Assembly: GCA_036702975.1 (NCBI GenBank)
Contig: DATNPX010000053.1
Span: forward strand, 33,126 to 97,125
From: DATNPX01 sp036702975
GTDB lineage: Bacteria; Cyanobacteriota; Vampirovibrionia; Obscuribacterales; Obscuribacteraceae
Reading direction: 5' to 3'
DNA length: 64,000 nt
The notes under the pieces are model-generated. The model did not search any database and had not been told where the DNA came from. It saw nothing but the letters and a program-made list of their open reading frames with translations. The translations under genes and the position numbers were made by a program. This document shows positions 36,101-43,491 of this stretch, piece by piece (positions within the stretch are counted from its first letter, which is position 1; each line of letters opens with the position of its first letter).

Positions 36101-38481
36101 CGAACGAAACGAAACTTTCCGCTTCAAACCAATCTACCTCAGGTGGCGGCTCATCCTCAAGCAGCTCACAAAATCAAACTCAGGGCAGTACAAACAACGG
36201 ATTTACAAACCAATCCGTCGCCACGTATGGTCAAACACAATCGCAAGATCCATCAACAAACTCAAATGGTTCAAAACAATGGCAAGACCCTTCAACAAAC
36301 CCAAATGGTTCAAACCAATCGCAAGATCCTTCAACAAACTCAAATGGTTCAAAACAATCGCAAGACCCTTCCACAAACTTAAATGGTTCACTGCAGGCAC
36401 AAGACCCATCTTCAATCTCGTTTAATGCAACACAATCCCAAGATCCAACAGCCAATAACAGCACCAACAACAGCAATTCTGTAACGTCGCAAGAACCTTC
36501 GACCAACTCATATGGCTCTACTCAAACACAAACACAAGACCCAACTTCAAGCAATTACACACAAGCACCAGATCCATCAACAAATTCTGATCCAAATTCT
36601 GCATCTCAGCAGGCGACCGCTCCCAATAACACTCTCGTATCGGATTATTCAGGACAGCTTTTTCCCTGGACTATCGGATACGACCCGATGCAGACAAGTA
36701 CTGCAGCAGGAACTTACAACAACGACACCACCTTCACACCATCAATTGCGCCTATCGATCCAACAAGTGTACAAATTCCGCTCGGCAACGATCCGGGAGT
36801 TCCATCTCTGCAAAATCCAGACGACAGCTACAATGACTTTTCTGTTCAACCAGCGATCAGTCTATCTACTTTTGCTCCAGAAATTGAAAACGAGGCTACC
36901 AAAACTACACATGCATATGCACACCATGTGCATACTTCTGCTCTTGACGAACCGTACAATGCACCAATCGAAGCGCTTATAGCAGATCGCAAAGAAATCG
37001 TCGAGCAGGTCGACACAACTTACATTCCATATAGCTCTGACTACGATCAAGAACAGGTTTCGACAGATCGCAGAGAATCAGCTATTCAGCTCGAAAATGA
37101 CTATCGCGCAGAAAAAGCTGCAAGGGAAGAGGCGGAGAAAGCAGAAAGACGCAACGAAGAAGTTCGCCGACTCACAGATGCATCATTGTCTGCAATGTCT
37201 ACAAAACAGCATCAACAACTGGAAGCTGACAGACTCGCTCTGCTGGCAAGACGTCAGCAACAGCAGCTAGACGCAGACAGACAGGCTCAGGCTGCAAGAC
37301 GCCAACAGCAATTGGATGCCGAAAAAATGGCGCAGATGGTTAAACGTCAGCAACAGATCGCAGAAGAAACAAAGCAAGATAGTTATGTCGTTAAAAAGAA
37401 CGACACGCTAGAAAGCATTGCAGAAAAGAAACTGGGTTCGGCCAAACTTTCCAACTTGATCTATGACTTAAATAAAGGTCGCATCCCTACAAAAATGTCA
37501 GAAGATGGCTCGCTGATTCACACTCTAAATGTTGGAACCGTATTATTGCTCCCAAGCCGTGTTCAAGTAAGAGCTTACACACAGCGTCAGTTGCTCGAGA
37601 CTGCTCGTGCGAACCACTCCACTCTCCCATCTCACGATTCAAAAATCGACAGCGATAGACGATCGAACATCGAAAAATACCTGGGACCGATCACCGCGGC
37701 GCCCGCTGGAGACAATTTAATATACATCGTGAGGCTTGGTGACTCGCTTCGATCGATCGCCATGAAACATCCCGCATTGAGAGACGTTAATCTCTGGAAA
37801 TTAATCGCAAAAATCAACGACCTGCCAACTACAACAGACAGCCATGGTGCACCTACAACAGCGTTGGTCCGCGGAACCACCATTAAAGTTCCCAATCAAA
37901 ATCAAATAGCCAAATACAGATTAACAGTGACTGGCAACAATCTCGCTTTGCTGCAGCCCAAAAATTCAGAAGGAAAAAACGAGCTCGCGTCACTGCTTTG
38001 CCGTTCTTGCAACCGATTGCTCACACCGAGTTGCACCATTTGTCCAGGATGTGCCAGCCCAATTTCAAACCGTAGCCCTGAAATGGAAGGCTCAGAAAAC
38101 GGAGACACTACTCTTAGTATGAAAAATCCCTCGCCAATTTTGCCAACCCCTTTCATTGTGGAAGAAGCGATAATCGCATCAAAAGCATACAAGCTAAGCG
38201 AATCTTGCCGCATTACTCGCACAAAAATCGGCAGAGTCGATCATGAACTTGTCAGACTGGAACTTGAAATAATCAGCGAAGCCGGCTGGACTACCATATT
38301 GAGCTACGAAATGTCGCCGGAAAATACAGTACGCCACGAGTTTTTTCCGAACGCTAGAAAACGCTCGATCGAGATTGAACTGCCGATCTTTGCGGCGCAA
38401 GAAATGATACAAAACGATCTTTCAGCCAACTGGCAAAGCTACGTCAGCAACTATGAGCTGATGCAACGTCTCCCGGCATAA
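33136..38481 (+). CDS. Giant repeat protein with two LysM domains and a zinc ribbon
   Basis: This 1781-residue protein has no signal peptide. Its order is: polar N-terminus; nine Ala/Pro-rich units (EQGGPKHLEAPAPAP...); a block of about five 30-residue units (AAGELQALNHGAPSQVGG...); an Asn/Gln/Ser region with SQDPSTNSNGS units; a charged Gln-rich coiled coil (about 1322-1414); LysM 1 (about 1416-1476: SYVVKKNDTLESIAEKKLG); LysM 2 (about 1527-1590: LIYIVRLGDSLRSIAMKHP); a zinc ribbon (about 1622-1645: CRSC-x11-CPGC type); and a folded C-terminal domain of about 100 residues. LysM usually acts outside the membrane and a zinc ribbon inside, so its location is puzzling. The ATG lacks a good ribosome site; an (AAGC)4 run lies in the leader at 33064-33079. 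Confidence 0.8.
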   Translation: MSLESTAPHDSRALKGHPDVVEKSSNAVHPRNDLNLTSLTRENVGGQSESGSIGEKVNRTLSNLRSVLSDMRGGTDLTDSFSIHDGSAKAVNSRSAASEGAAVNLAGNESPKKSAGKEAGTAQPESAVASPEAGDSKTKKKLQSGPQQFVHDEAAASAAEAGRAKDASATPEQTKRATESGAMTLARAATPALAADTKHSEASPIPVPAPGVAHVAELGGPKHLEAPAPAPASGAGRVAEQGGPKHLEAPAAAPAPAPGAARVAEQGGPKHLEAPAPAPAPGAARVTEQGGPKHVEAPAPAPAPGAARVAEQGGPKHLEAPAPAPAPGAARVAEQGGPKHLEAPAAAPAPAPGAAHVAEQGGPKHLEAPAPAPAPGTARVAEQGGPKHLEAPAPAPAPGAARVAEQGGPKHLEAPAPAPTRTLEPGPAKANENNVARIEPPTLSHQPGQLHNAAIEPPSQVRGALTPAAPLEQKHIASGEPQSLSRASYAPAAELKHNAGLETQGPNRAPLTQNAGIEAARNAAEPQGLNHSSPTHIAAVEPTRNAAESQGLNHSGPTHIAAGELARNAAESQALNHGISIPSAAAEHARASTTETFGINHGAATHLAAGELQGLNHGAPSYAGGTEVKELGHGGATHVAAGELQALNHGAPSQVGGADVKELGRGATHVAAGELQAFNHGAPSQVGGAEIKDLGRGAAIHVAAGELQALNHGAPSQVGGADVKELGRGAATHIAAGEPQALNHGVPTHVAANEFQGFNHLNTLGRSSDSAEPHSASRTPIAELQALNHAGAARAAETAIENHAVALGRKDEPTNQFNSAAAGLEGRRNNFEGIRPMQTAGLNSAQGNPLAPEGFKNDLRLPANETLSRSQTTDTAGSTKWESALNQLRQEKEVANVKGERVNATQIAMNEKVVQNSRLEAAQVQSIEKGQINKIEAPLVNPARETNIRVENTVPTAQVKDSTVNTRTEFVPVQIPTRRESQDSSKSDTNETKLSASNQSTSGGGSSSSSSQNQTQGSTNNGFTNQSVATYGQTQSQDPSTNSNGSKQWQDPSTNPNGSNQSQDPSTNSNGSKQSQDPSTNLNGSLQAQDPSSISFNATQSQDPTANNSTNNSNSVTSQEPSTNSYGSTQTQTQDPTSSNYTQAPDPSTNSDPNSASQQATAPNNTLVSDYSGQLFPWTIGYDPMQTSTAAGTYNNDTTFTPSIAPIDPTSVQIPLGNDPGVPSLQNPDDSYNDFSVQPAISLSTFAPEIENEATKTTHAYAHHVHTSALDEPYNAPIEALIADRKEIVEQVDTTYIPYSSDYDQEQVSTDRRESAIQLENDYRAEKAAREEAEKAERRNEEVRRLTDASLSAMSTKQHQQLEADRLALLARRQQQQLDADRQAQAARRQQQLDAEKMAQMVKRQQQIAEETKQDSYVVKKNDTLESIAEKKLGSAKLSNLIYDLNKGRIPTKMSEDGSLIHTLNVGTVLLLPSRVQVRAYTQRQLLETARANHSTLPSHDSKIDSDRRSNIEKYLGPITAAPAGDNLIYIVRLGDSLRSIAMKHPALRDVNLWKLIAKINDLPTTTDSHGAPTTALVRGTTIKVPNQNQIAKYRLTVTGNNLALLQPKNSEGKNELASLLCRSCNRLLTPSCTICPGCASPISNRSPEMEGSENGDTTLSMKNPSPILPTPFIVEEAIIASKAYKLSESCRITRTKIGRVDHELVRLELEIISEAGWTTILSYEMSPENTVRHEFFPNARKRSIEIELPIFAAQEMIQNDLSANWQSYVSNYELMQRLPA
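33778..34390 (+). repeat. Nine Ala/Pro-rich tandem repeats (66-72 bp)
   Basis: Nine units of 22-25 residues, consensus AEQGGPKHLEAPAPAPAPGA, are nearly identical at the DNA level, with some carrying a 2-residue insert. High DNA identity suggests recent expansion and scope for copy-number change. Confidence 0.9.
34951..35410 (+). repeat. About five 90-96-bp repeats (AAGELQALNHGAPSQVGG)
   Basis: Units of about 30-32 residues contain H-AAGELQALNHGAPSQVGG and KELGRGA. A looser set with NAAE-QGLNH-PTHIAA precedes them from about 34690, so the block grew from an older unit. Confidence 0.85.
36238..36400 (+). repeat. Four 39-42-bp repeats (SQDPSTNSNGSKQ)
   Basis: Four units coding QDPSTN-NGS-Q lie in the Asn/Gln/Ser-rich part, followed by decayed copies to about 36600. 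Confidence 0.85.
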
Positions 38482-38496
38482 AGCCTGGTCTGCACA

Positions 38497-38561
38497 AGTA
38501 ACGAAACTCAGTAACGAAGCTCAGTAACGAAGCTCAGTAACGAAGCTGAGTAACGAAGCGC
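38497..38561. repeat. Five 13-bp tandem repeats (AGTAACGAAGCTC)
   Basis: Five head-to-tail 13-bp units start 16 bp after the stop of the giant LysM gene. The last is followed by a further GGTAAC. Each unit carries GTAACG. The remaining gap to 38792 holds no gene I can support. Confidence 0.9.
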
Positions 38562-38792
38562 CGGTAACAGCCGGAGACTGCTGTGACATGACACGAACAG
38601 CACAGGTTTTATGACGCAACAAAATTTAGCGAAACCGCACCTCGTCATCTGGCGTTTCTCGCATTAAATCAGTTCTCGAAATCACTTACTGGACTTGGCA
38701 AGCGATTCATCAACACAGTTTATTGCTCTCGCTCAATTCACGCGCCAATAGCGCCTGATAAACGAGAGCAGTTTCAAACTTACTGGAACAAC

Positions 38793-39368
38793 TCAGGCGG
38801 TAGCAGAAAACTGAGGAAAGAAGTGTTCCACTTCAACTTCGCTCTTCATACATTCGACAAGAATTTTTCTTGCGCGCGAATGATTTACTTCTCCTCGGAT
38901 GAACAAGTAGCGCAGGCGTGTGGCGGAGCGCAGAGCCTTGTTGGACAGAAGACCTGAAGATACTAGACGCGCCGCCAGAACAGTTGGAGGGGCTGAGTCT
39001 GGAGCACCAGCCTTTTGTAAATCGTCTGCGCTCAGGATATTCATTTCTTTGAGGAAATCCATGATCGTGCCGTTATACGAGCACAAGTGTTCCGACGGAA
39101 AACTTACTGCGCCAGTCAAAAACGCTCGCCTCAGGCACTTCAGCGATTCAGCAAAGTCAGCTTTCCCACAAAATAAACGGTCCAAAATCTCGGCGATTAC
39201 ACTGCACATCTGTGGTGTGAAAAGAAAAAACACGCGACATACATCTAGTAAGGAAAGCTTGTTCGTGAGGGCAACTTTAAGAGCTATTTCGGTGTCTATA
39301 CTGGTCGTTATTTCTGCAGCAACCAGAAGTCTCGCAAGCATGTGGTCGTCCGCGCTCATCAGTCGCAC
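38793..39368 (-). CDS. Unknown protein, possible MshEN-like helical repeats
   Basis: This protein of about 191 residues starts at GTG 39368 with AAAGGTG 8 nt upstream; the open frame extends to 39494 without a ribosome site. Segments such as LARLLVAAEITTSIDTEIALKVALTNKLSL and VLAARLVSSGLLSNKALRSATRL resemble the LGELLVEAGLIT.E.L..AL pattern of the GspE/MshE N-terminal domain, which in some proteins binds cyclic-di-GMP. That is a weak inference. A class I box promoter at 39638-39672 faces it, giving a long leader that contains the small frame at 39376. Confidence 0.6.
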   Translation of the reverse strand: MRLMSADDHMLARLLVAAEITTSIDTEIALKVALTNKLSLLDVCRVFFLFTPQMCSVIAEILDRLFCGKADFAESLKCLRRAFLTGAVSFPSEHLCSYNGTIMDFLKEMNILSADDLQKAGAPDSAPPTVLAARLVSSGLLSNKALRSATRLRYLFIRGEVNHSRARKILVECMKSEVEVEHFFPQFSATA

Positions 39369-39375
39369 TGTGCAT

Positions 39376-39576
39376 TCACCTTTCTCTCTCAGGTGAGAGG
39401 GCTTTGTTACACCTGTTATGCGCGGAATTCGCGAAGAACTGACACGCTGGTTTGCCGAACACGAAACGGGCACGATTGCAGATACGTTGCTCACAGATAA
39501 TAACCCCGTCAGTGACAGCAGCGGCGTGAATTAAGCGGTCCGAAGAAACCGCGCCACTTCGCTCCAAGGCTGTCAT
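39376..39576 (-). CDS. Possible small gene upstream of 38793 gene
   Basis: A 66-codon frame with ATG at 39576 lies about 55 nt past the predicted transcript start and ends 7 nt before the GTG of the next gene. Its start (ALERSGAVSSDRLIHAAAV) resembles the helical units of the next protein. It may therefore be a separate small gene, or the front half of one gene split by a frameshift. It has no clear ribosome site. Confidence 0.35.
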   Translation of the reverse strand: MTALERSGAVSSDRLIHAAAVTDGVIICEQRICNRARFVFGKPACQFFANSAHNRCNKALSPERER

Positions 39577-39637
39577 AGTAAAAATGAAACCAAGATGCCG
39601 TTAGGTCAAATCTTTATTGCGATGTTTGACGACGCCA

Positions 39638-39672
39638 AGAATAAAAGAGTCCATGTCAAATCGACATAAAAT
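39638..39672 (-). promoter_or_regulatory. Class I box promoter, leftward
   Basis: On the minus strand ATTTTAT (39672-39666) and ATTTGAC (39661-39655) lie 11 bp apart, and TATTCT (39643-39638) follows after 11 nt. Confidence 0.65.
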
Positions 39673-39726
39673 CAATTCTGAGATTTCCAAAAAGCAAAGT
39701 TGACTGATAGAGCCAGTCGCATAAGA

Positions 39727-39761
39727 GTTTTACGTCAATTTGATGCGCTGCAATCTATTTT
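39727..39761 (+). promoter_or_regulatory. Class I box promoter, rightward
   Basis: GTTTTAC (39727-39733) and ATTTGAT (39738-39744) lie 11 bp apart, and TATTTT (39756-39761) follows after 11 nt. It is divergent from the box 55 bp to the left. Confidence 0.65.
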
Positions 39762-39844
39762 CTGAGAGACGATTCTAAACCTACGGATGCTCACAAAATT
39801 GACTCGAAGAGCAAAACCTAGGTCGCAACTCAGGAGACGCGCAG

Positions 39845-40225
39845 ATGGCAGTCGATAACTTGCACAGAAGGGATGTTCAATCTAACTTTTCCTCCAATTT
39901 TGATTCGAGCGGCGATGCTGGACCTTCCGCGCTCCACGCCGCTGGATATCCACAATTAGCATCCTTTCGGCACACCGCGGGAGAGCGCCAGGCTGAGGAC
40001 GCTGCTCGTCAAAATATGCAAGCTCTAATTAAAAGAGCAGACTGGCTCGATCCCTCGCAGAAGCAAGACGCCGAACATTTTGTCGATGCAATCTTAAACG
40101 CCTCGGGAAGAGTCGGAAAAAACTCTCACCGTGCTGAAGAAATCGAGTCAAAGTATAAATCAGATGAACGAATGAGTAAGCTGTTGAAAAACATAAGGAG
40201 AGAGGCTCAGGTCTCCTTTGATTAA
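39845..40225 (+). CDS. Unknown small helical protein
   Basis: This 126-residue hydrophilic protein has no signal peptide. The C-terminal 70 residues are predicted helical and charged (ALIKRADWLDPSQKQDAEHF). The ATG at 39845 has GGAG upstream (caggagacgcag). It leads a likely pair with the gene at 40266. Confidence 0.6.
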   Translation: MAVDNLHRRDVQSNFSSNFDSSGDAGPSALHAAGYPQLASFRHTAGERQAEDAARQNMQALIKRADWLDPSQKQDAEHFVDAILNASGRVGKNSHRAEEIESKYKSDERMSKLLKNIRREAQVSFD

Positions 40226-40265
40226 CGAGTAATCGACCTGGTTTTATAACCTGAACGAGGTCGGA

Positions 40266-41018
40266 GTGACCGTAGAGAAATTTCACGATAATAAACAGCC
40301 AGCTTCAGACCTCCTCTGGTTGCGGGCGACAGACAACAAAATAGACTTGCAGGAGCAGGAAATGGTTGAATTTAAAGACTTAATGCCTGAACGATTCTCG
40401 CACCAGACTCAGGATGAAGATTGGTCGACATTAAAGTTGCACCAGTCTGCGTATGACGATCGGGCAGTACCACCTCCTACCAACGAAAGTAACTCCGGAC
40501 GCAGCGGCACTCCTGCTAAAGTTGAGGCGAAAAGCGATGAAGGCGGCAAGAGCGTTTCAGAAAAGACTGATGGAAAATCTGCCGAAGCGAAGTTTGATGC
40601 AGACAAAGAAGCTTCAAAAATTATTGATCTAGCCAGGACGCGGCTCGACACAATCGACTCGATTACTGGCAATGCCACACAAGAAGGAATTAAAGCCGCA
40701 AAGGCGCTGGCAAATGAAGTGGCAAGCCTGACCCCAGCCCAGGCGTCTGACGTAAACACCTCACTAATTGCCCAGTATCAAAATATCTATCCAACCTGGA
40801 CTCCGGTGCCCACCGGTATAGTGAATGAGCAGGGGCAAGCGACAGGCATGGAAATAAGGGCATCAAAGTTTGATCCATGGCCCGGTCCGCAAAGTTTGCA
40901 AATTCTAGACAACGGCAGAACCGTAACTGTGCGTCGCCAGACTGAACCCGCCACAGTGAAAGACGGCAAAGAACTTCCAGCAGTTTATGTAGTTGATGCT
41001 CAGGCGTCCAGAAATTAA
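40266..41018 (+). CDS. Unknown soluble protein
   Basis: This 250-residue protein starts at GTG 40266 with GAGG upstream, 40 bp after the previous stop. The middle is low-complexity Lys/Ser/Glu; the C-terminal 90 residues look folded and beta-rich (PWPGPQSLQILDNGRTVTVRR). There is no signal peptide. I recognise no domain. Confidence 0.65.
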   Translation: MTVEKFHDNKQPASDLLWLRATDNKIDLQEQEMVEFKDLMPERFSHQTQDEDWSTLKLHQSAYDDRAVPPPTNESNSGRSGTPAKVEAKSDEGGKSVSEKTDGKSAEAKFDADKEASKIIDLARTRLDTIDSITGNATQEGIKAAKALANEVASLTPAQASDVNTSLIAQYQNIYPTWTPVPTGIVNEQGQATGMEIRASKFDPWPGPQSLQILDNGRTVTVRRQTEPATVKDGKELPAVYVVDAQASRN

Positions 41019-41172
41019 GTAACCGGCTATCCCTCTGTGCTGCTTAAACTCACTAGTTGATACACTCAGACTATGCTCAGAATCCTTTGAGCATGGATGC
41101 GATTGCACGAGTTCAAAATCGTATGGTCGGTCTGATTAAGACTCAGAAATCACCTGATCAAAATGACGATTC

Positions 41173-41207
41173 GTTTTACAAGGATTTGATATCACTGCTT
41201 ATATCCT
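41173..41207 (+). promoter_or_regulatory. Class I box promoter for 41306 gene
   Basis: GTTTTAC (41173-41179) and ATTTGAT (41184-41190) lie 11 bp apart, and TATCCT (41202-41207) follows after 11 nt. A long palindrome starts 4 bp further on. Confidence 0.65.
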
Positions 41208-41211
41208 GATT

Positions 41212-41233
41212 CTGTTAGAAATTTTTCTAACAG
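41212..41233. repeat. 22-bp perfect palindrome at predicted transcript start
   Basis: CTGTTAGAAA, then TT, then TTTCTAACAG form a perfect inverted repeat beginning 4 nt after the -10. It could be an operator for a dimeric repressor over the start site, or a 5'-terminal RNA hairpin. Confidence 0.6.
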
Positions 41234-41305
41234 ATTTCGGCGAACGATTCATAATCGAACCGACATCACAAGACAGCTTACTAACGAAAACCAGAGGGAC
41301 GAACG

Positions 41306-41542
41306 GTGCAAAACCCTACACATGTGCGCGCATTTTTTGAGAGAATGTCTTCCGCCGTAGCAACCAAAGCAGCACCTCCTGTTGCGATGCTGCACACCGT
41401 AGCAACAGCATCACCTGATAGACAAGCCGTTTCATTCATTCCTGGCGATATGAGAGACGCAATGCTCCTCAGTAATGTCACCTCGATGCAGTGGGAAATA
41501 AACGACTACGGGGTCGGGCTGCCACCACTCGCAGGCTGCTAG
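41306..41542 (+). CDS. Unknown small protein
   Basis: This 78-residue protein starts at GTG 41306 with GAGGG about 7 nt upstream. It is Ala/Met/Val-rich without a clear helix anchor and I recognise nothing in it. Its leader of about 90 nt begins with the 22-bp palindrome. Confidence 0.55.
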   Translation: MQNPTHVRAFFERMSSAVATKAAPPVAMLHTVATASPDRQAVSFIPGDMRDAMLLSNVTSMQWEINDYGVGLPPLAGC

Positions 41543-41564
41543 AAGCACCACACTGACTTTAAAT

Positions 41565-41599
41565 ATTTGACGAATATTTTATTCTAATTACCTGATGAT
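41565..41599 (+). promoter_or_regulatory. Class I box promoter for TPR operon
   Basis: ATTTGAC (41565-41571) and ATTTTAT (41576-41582) lie 11 bp apart; the -10 position reads GATGAT (41594-41599), which is weak. Confidence 0.5.
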
Positions 41600-41635
41600 G
41601 AGCTTACCGCGAACATCGTTTAAGAGGTTGCAGTT

Positions 41636-42385
41636 GTGAGCACGAATTTGTTCAATCCAGGTCAAAGTGGTGTCGCTTTTTACTCTTCCGGACAGTTGCC
41701 CAAAACATTCAGCACCCAGTGCAAGGCGTCAGAGCTCAGTCAAAAACAGCTGGCGCTGGAATACTATGACAGAGGTCTGAAACGCTACGAAGCAAGTCAA
41801 CTGGAACATGCGCTCACAGACTTTACAGCAGCCATCAGGTTGGATTCGAACCTTGCAGAAGCTTTCAATGCACGCGGCTCCGTTTTCGCAGAACTCGAGC
41901 AGGATAATCTGGCTATCAAAGATTTCGACGAGGCTATTCGTCTACAGCCCAAGTCGACGCTTGCATATTCTAATCGCGCCACGGTGTTTTACAAGCAAAA
42001 AAAATTCGCAGAGGCACTGGCTGACCTGAACAACGATGTTGCGATTTTCGCAAATGGACCTGCATATGTCAGACGAGCAACTGTTCTGAACATCTTAAAA
42101 ATGCACAAACAGGCAGTAGACGATTGCACTAAAGCACTAGCGAACAGCCCTGGGCTGGTAATTGCGTTTCTAGTCCGCGGTCAGGCTAGATTAGCTTTAC
42201 AGCAATTCGATCTAAGTATTTCTGACTTGTCGGCCTACCTCAACGCCGAACCGACTTCGGCAGTAGCCTATTGGCTTCGTTCGCATGCTTATGCGTTTCG
42301 GCACGATGAACGATCAGCCAGAACCGATTATCTGCATGCGATTCGACTGGACCCGTTCCTGGCAAGTCTGGCTGTCAGAAACTAG
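41636..42385 (+). CDS. TPR-repeat protein
   Basis: This 249-residue protein with about six to seven tetratricopeptide repeats (NLAEAFNARGSVFAELEQDNLAI, STLAYSNRATVFYKQKKFAEAL) starts at GTG 41636, 8 nt after AGAGG. It is a paralog of the TPR proteins at 11481 and 17712 and has the same length as the latter. There is no enzymatic domain or signal peptide. It probably forms an operon with 42441. Confidence 0.85.
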   Translation: MSTNLFNPGQSGVAFYSSGQLPKTFSTQCKASELSQKQLALEYYDRGLKRYEASQLEHALTDFTAAIRLDSNLAEAFNARGSVFAELEQDNLAIKDFDEAIRLQPKSTLAYSNRATVFYKQKKFAEALADLNNDVAIFANGPAYVRRATVLNILKMHKQAVDDCTKALANSPGLVIAFLVRGQARLALQQFDLSISDLSAYLNAEPTSAVAYWLRSHAYAFRHDERSARTDYLHAIRLDPFLASLAVRN

Positions 42386-42440
42386 CGGCGCATAAGTGCC
42401 TCTGCAATTGAAACTGCTATGCAAATCGGAAGAACATAAT

Positions 42441-43259
42441 ATGTCAAAAGCAATAGACATTCAGCAAGCCACGAACAACATCGCACAAAGCGACAAATAC
42501 GAACCGGAAGCGTCGCAGATAAAATCCTTAATTCAAGACCACAAGCTCGATGAAGCAACAACTCGCCTGCAACTCGACGCACATTTAGCGCCGCACGAAT
42601 TGCATAAACTGATGGATGCCTTGAAGAAAGACTGCGCCAGCGTTCCCGATTGTCAGATTACAGACAACGGTAGTGGTATTAGCGTTAAAGCAAATATCGA
42701 ACAATCAGACGGAAGCAAAAAAGAGCGAATACTGCTAGAAAAAAGCAACAGCGAGCTGGCCAAAGCCCAGGACAAATTGCCGAAGACTGGTGATCTGCTC
42801 GGACTGAACGCCGAACAAACAAGAGAGATATTGGATATCCAGGCAGCTGAAAAGCAGGCGAACGGCGGTAAAAGCCACAAGTTCGGCGACATTGCTGTTT
42901 CGCTCGGCTACAGCAGTCCCGAAGATGTTAATGCGGCTCTGCGTTTGCAAGACAGAATGGCAGCAGAGCAATCAGCCCGAGACATGTCACGCTTGCTTCC
43001 ACTGGCGACAGGAGAAGGATACTACCAGGTTCTTAAGCGTACCCACCCTGAACTGTCGGATGGAACTGCTTCACAATTAGCCACTCACATGCGAGAAATC
43101 AACGGCAACCAGGTCAAATTGCCGCTTGCGGCTCAGTTGGCCTTACTTACTGAGCGTGAGAAAGACAAACTTGCAGATCAGTTGTACGAACAACGCGTGA
43201 AAACGACAGGCGAAGTGAAAAGCACCTTCAAACAACCACTTGATCAAATTTCTTTCTAA
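42441..43259 (+). CDS. Unknown protein with MshEN-like and LysM-like parts
   Basis: This 272-residue protein starts at ATG 42441 with GGAAG 8 nt upstream; the open frame reaches GTG 42396 without a site. Residues about 130-170 (KFGDIAVSLGYSSPEDVNAALRLQ) match the pattern of the GspE/MshE N-terminal domain. Residues about 188-225 (GEGYYQVLKRTHPELSDGTASQLATHMREINGN) resemble degenerate LysM-type domains in which a helix ends in xxLN. No signal peptide is present. Confidence 0.65.
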   Translation: MSKAIDIQQATNNIAQSDKYEPEASQIKSLIQDHKLDEATTRLQLDAHLAPHELHKLMDALKKDCASVPDCQITDNGSGISVKANIEQSDGSKKERILLEKSNSELAKAQDKLPKTGDLLGLNAEQTREILDIQAAEKQANGGKSHKFGDIAVSLGYSSPEDVNAALRLQDRMAAEQSARDMSRLLPLATGEGYYQVLKRTHPELSDGTASQLATHMREINGNQVKLPLAAQLALLTEREKDKLADQLYEQRVKTTGEVKSTFKQPLDQISF

Positions 43260-43363
43260 TCCTGACTGGTCTAAATGAGAAGAGAAATTCGGTTTGCATC
43301 TCAGCAAAATCAGAAGTTGGGTCAATAATTATTCGCAAAATCAAAAGAGCAGAACTAGTCGCC

Positions 43364-43398
43364 ATTTTATAAATATTTTGCCTGACTGGAATTATTCT
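43364..43398 (+). promoter_or_regulatory. Class I box promoter for 43492 gene
   Basis: ATTTTAT (43364-43370) and ATTTTGC (43375-43381, one mismatch to consensus) lie 11 bp apart; TATTCT (43393-43398) follows after 11 nt. Confidence 0.6.
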
Positions 43399-43491
43399 AA
43401 TCATGTCACCGAAGACATGCTTACCACATTGCATAAGAACTTCCGAGGGTGGAGGTCTATGCATATTTAAATCATTGACCAGGAGTATTCG

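Noticed and set aside
38606..38612. GTTTTAT after the 13-bp repeats
   Set aside because: Single heptamer without a partner.
41093..41209. 38-codon frame before the 41306 gene
   Set aside because: No ribosome site and its end overlaps the class I box and -10.
41279..41285. TACTAAC half-site before the 41306 gene
   Set aside because: No partner heptamer 11 bp upstream and it is too close to the start codon.
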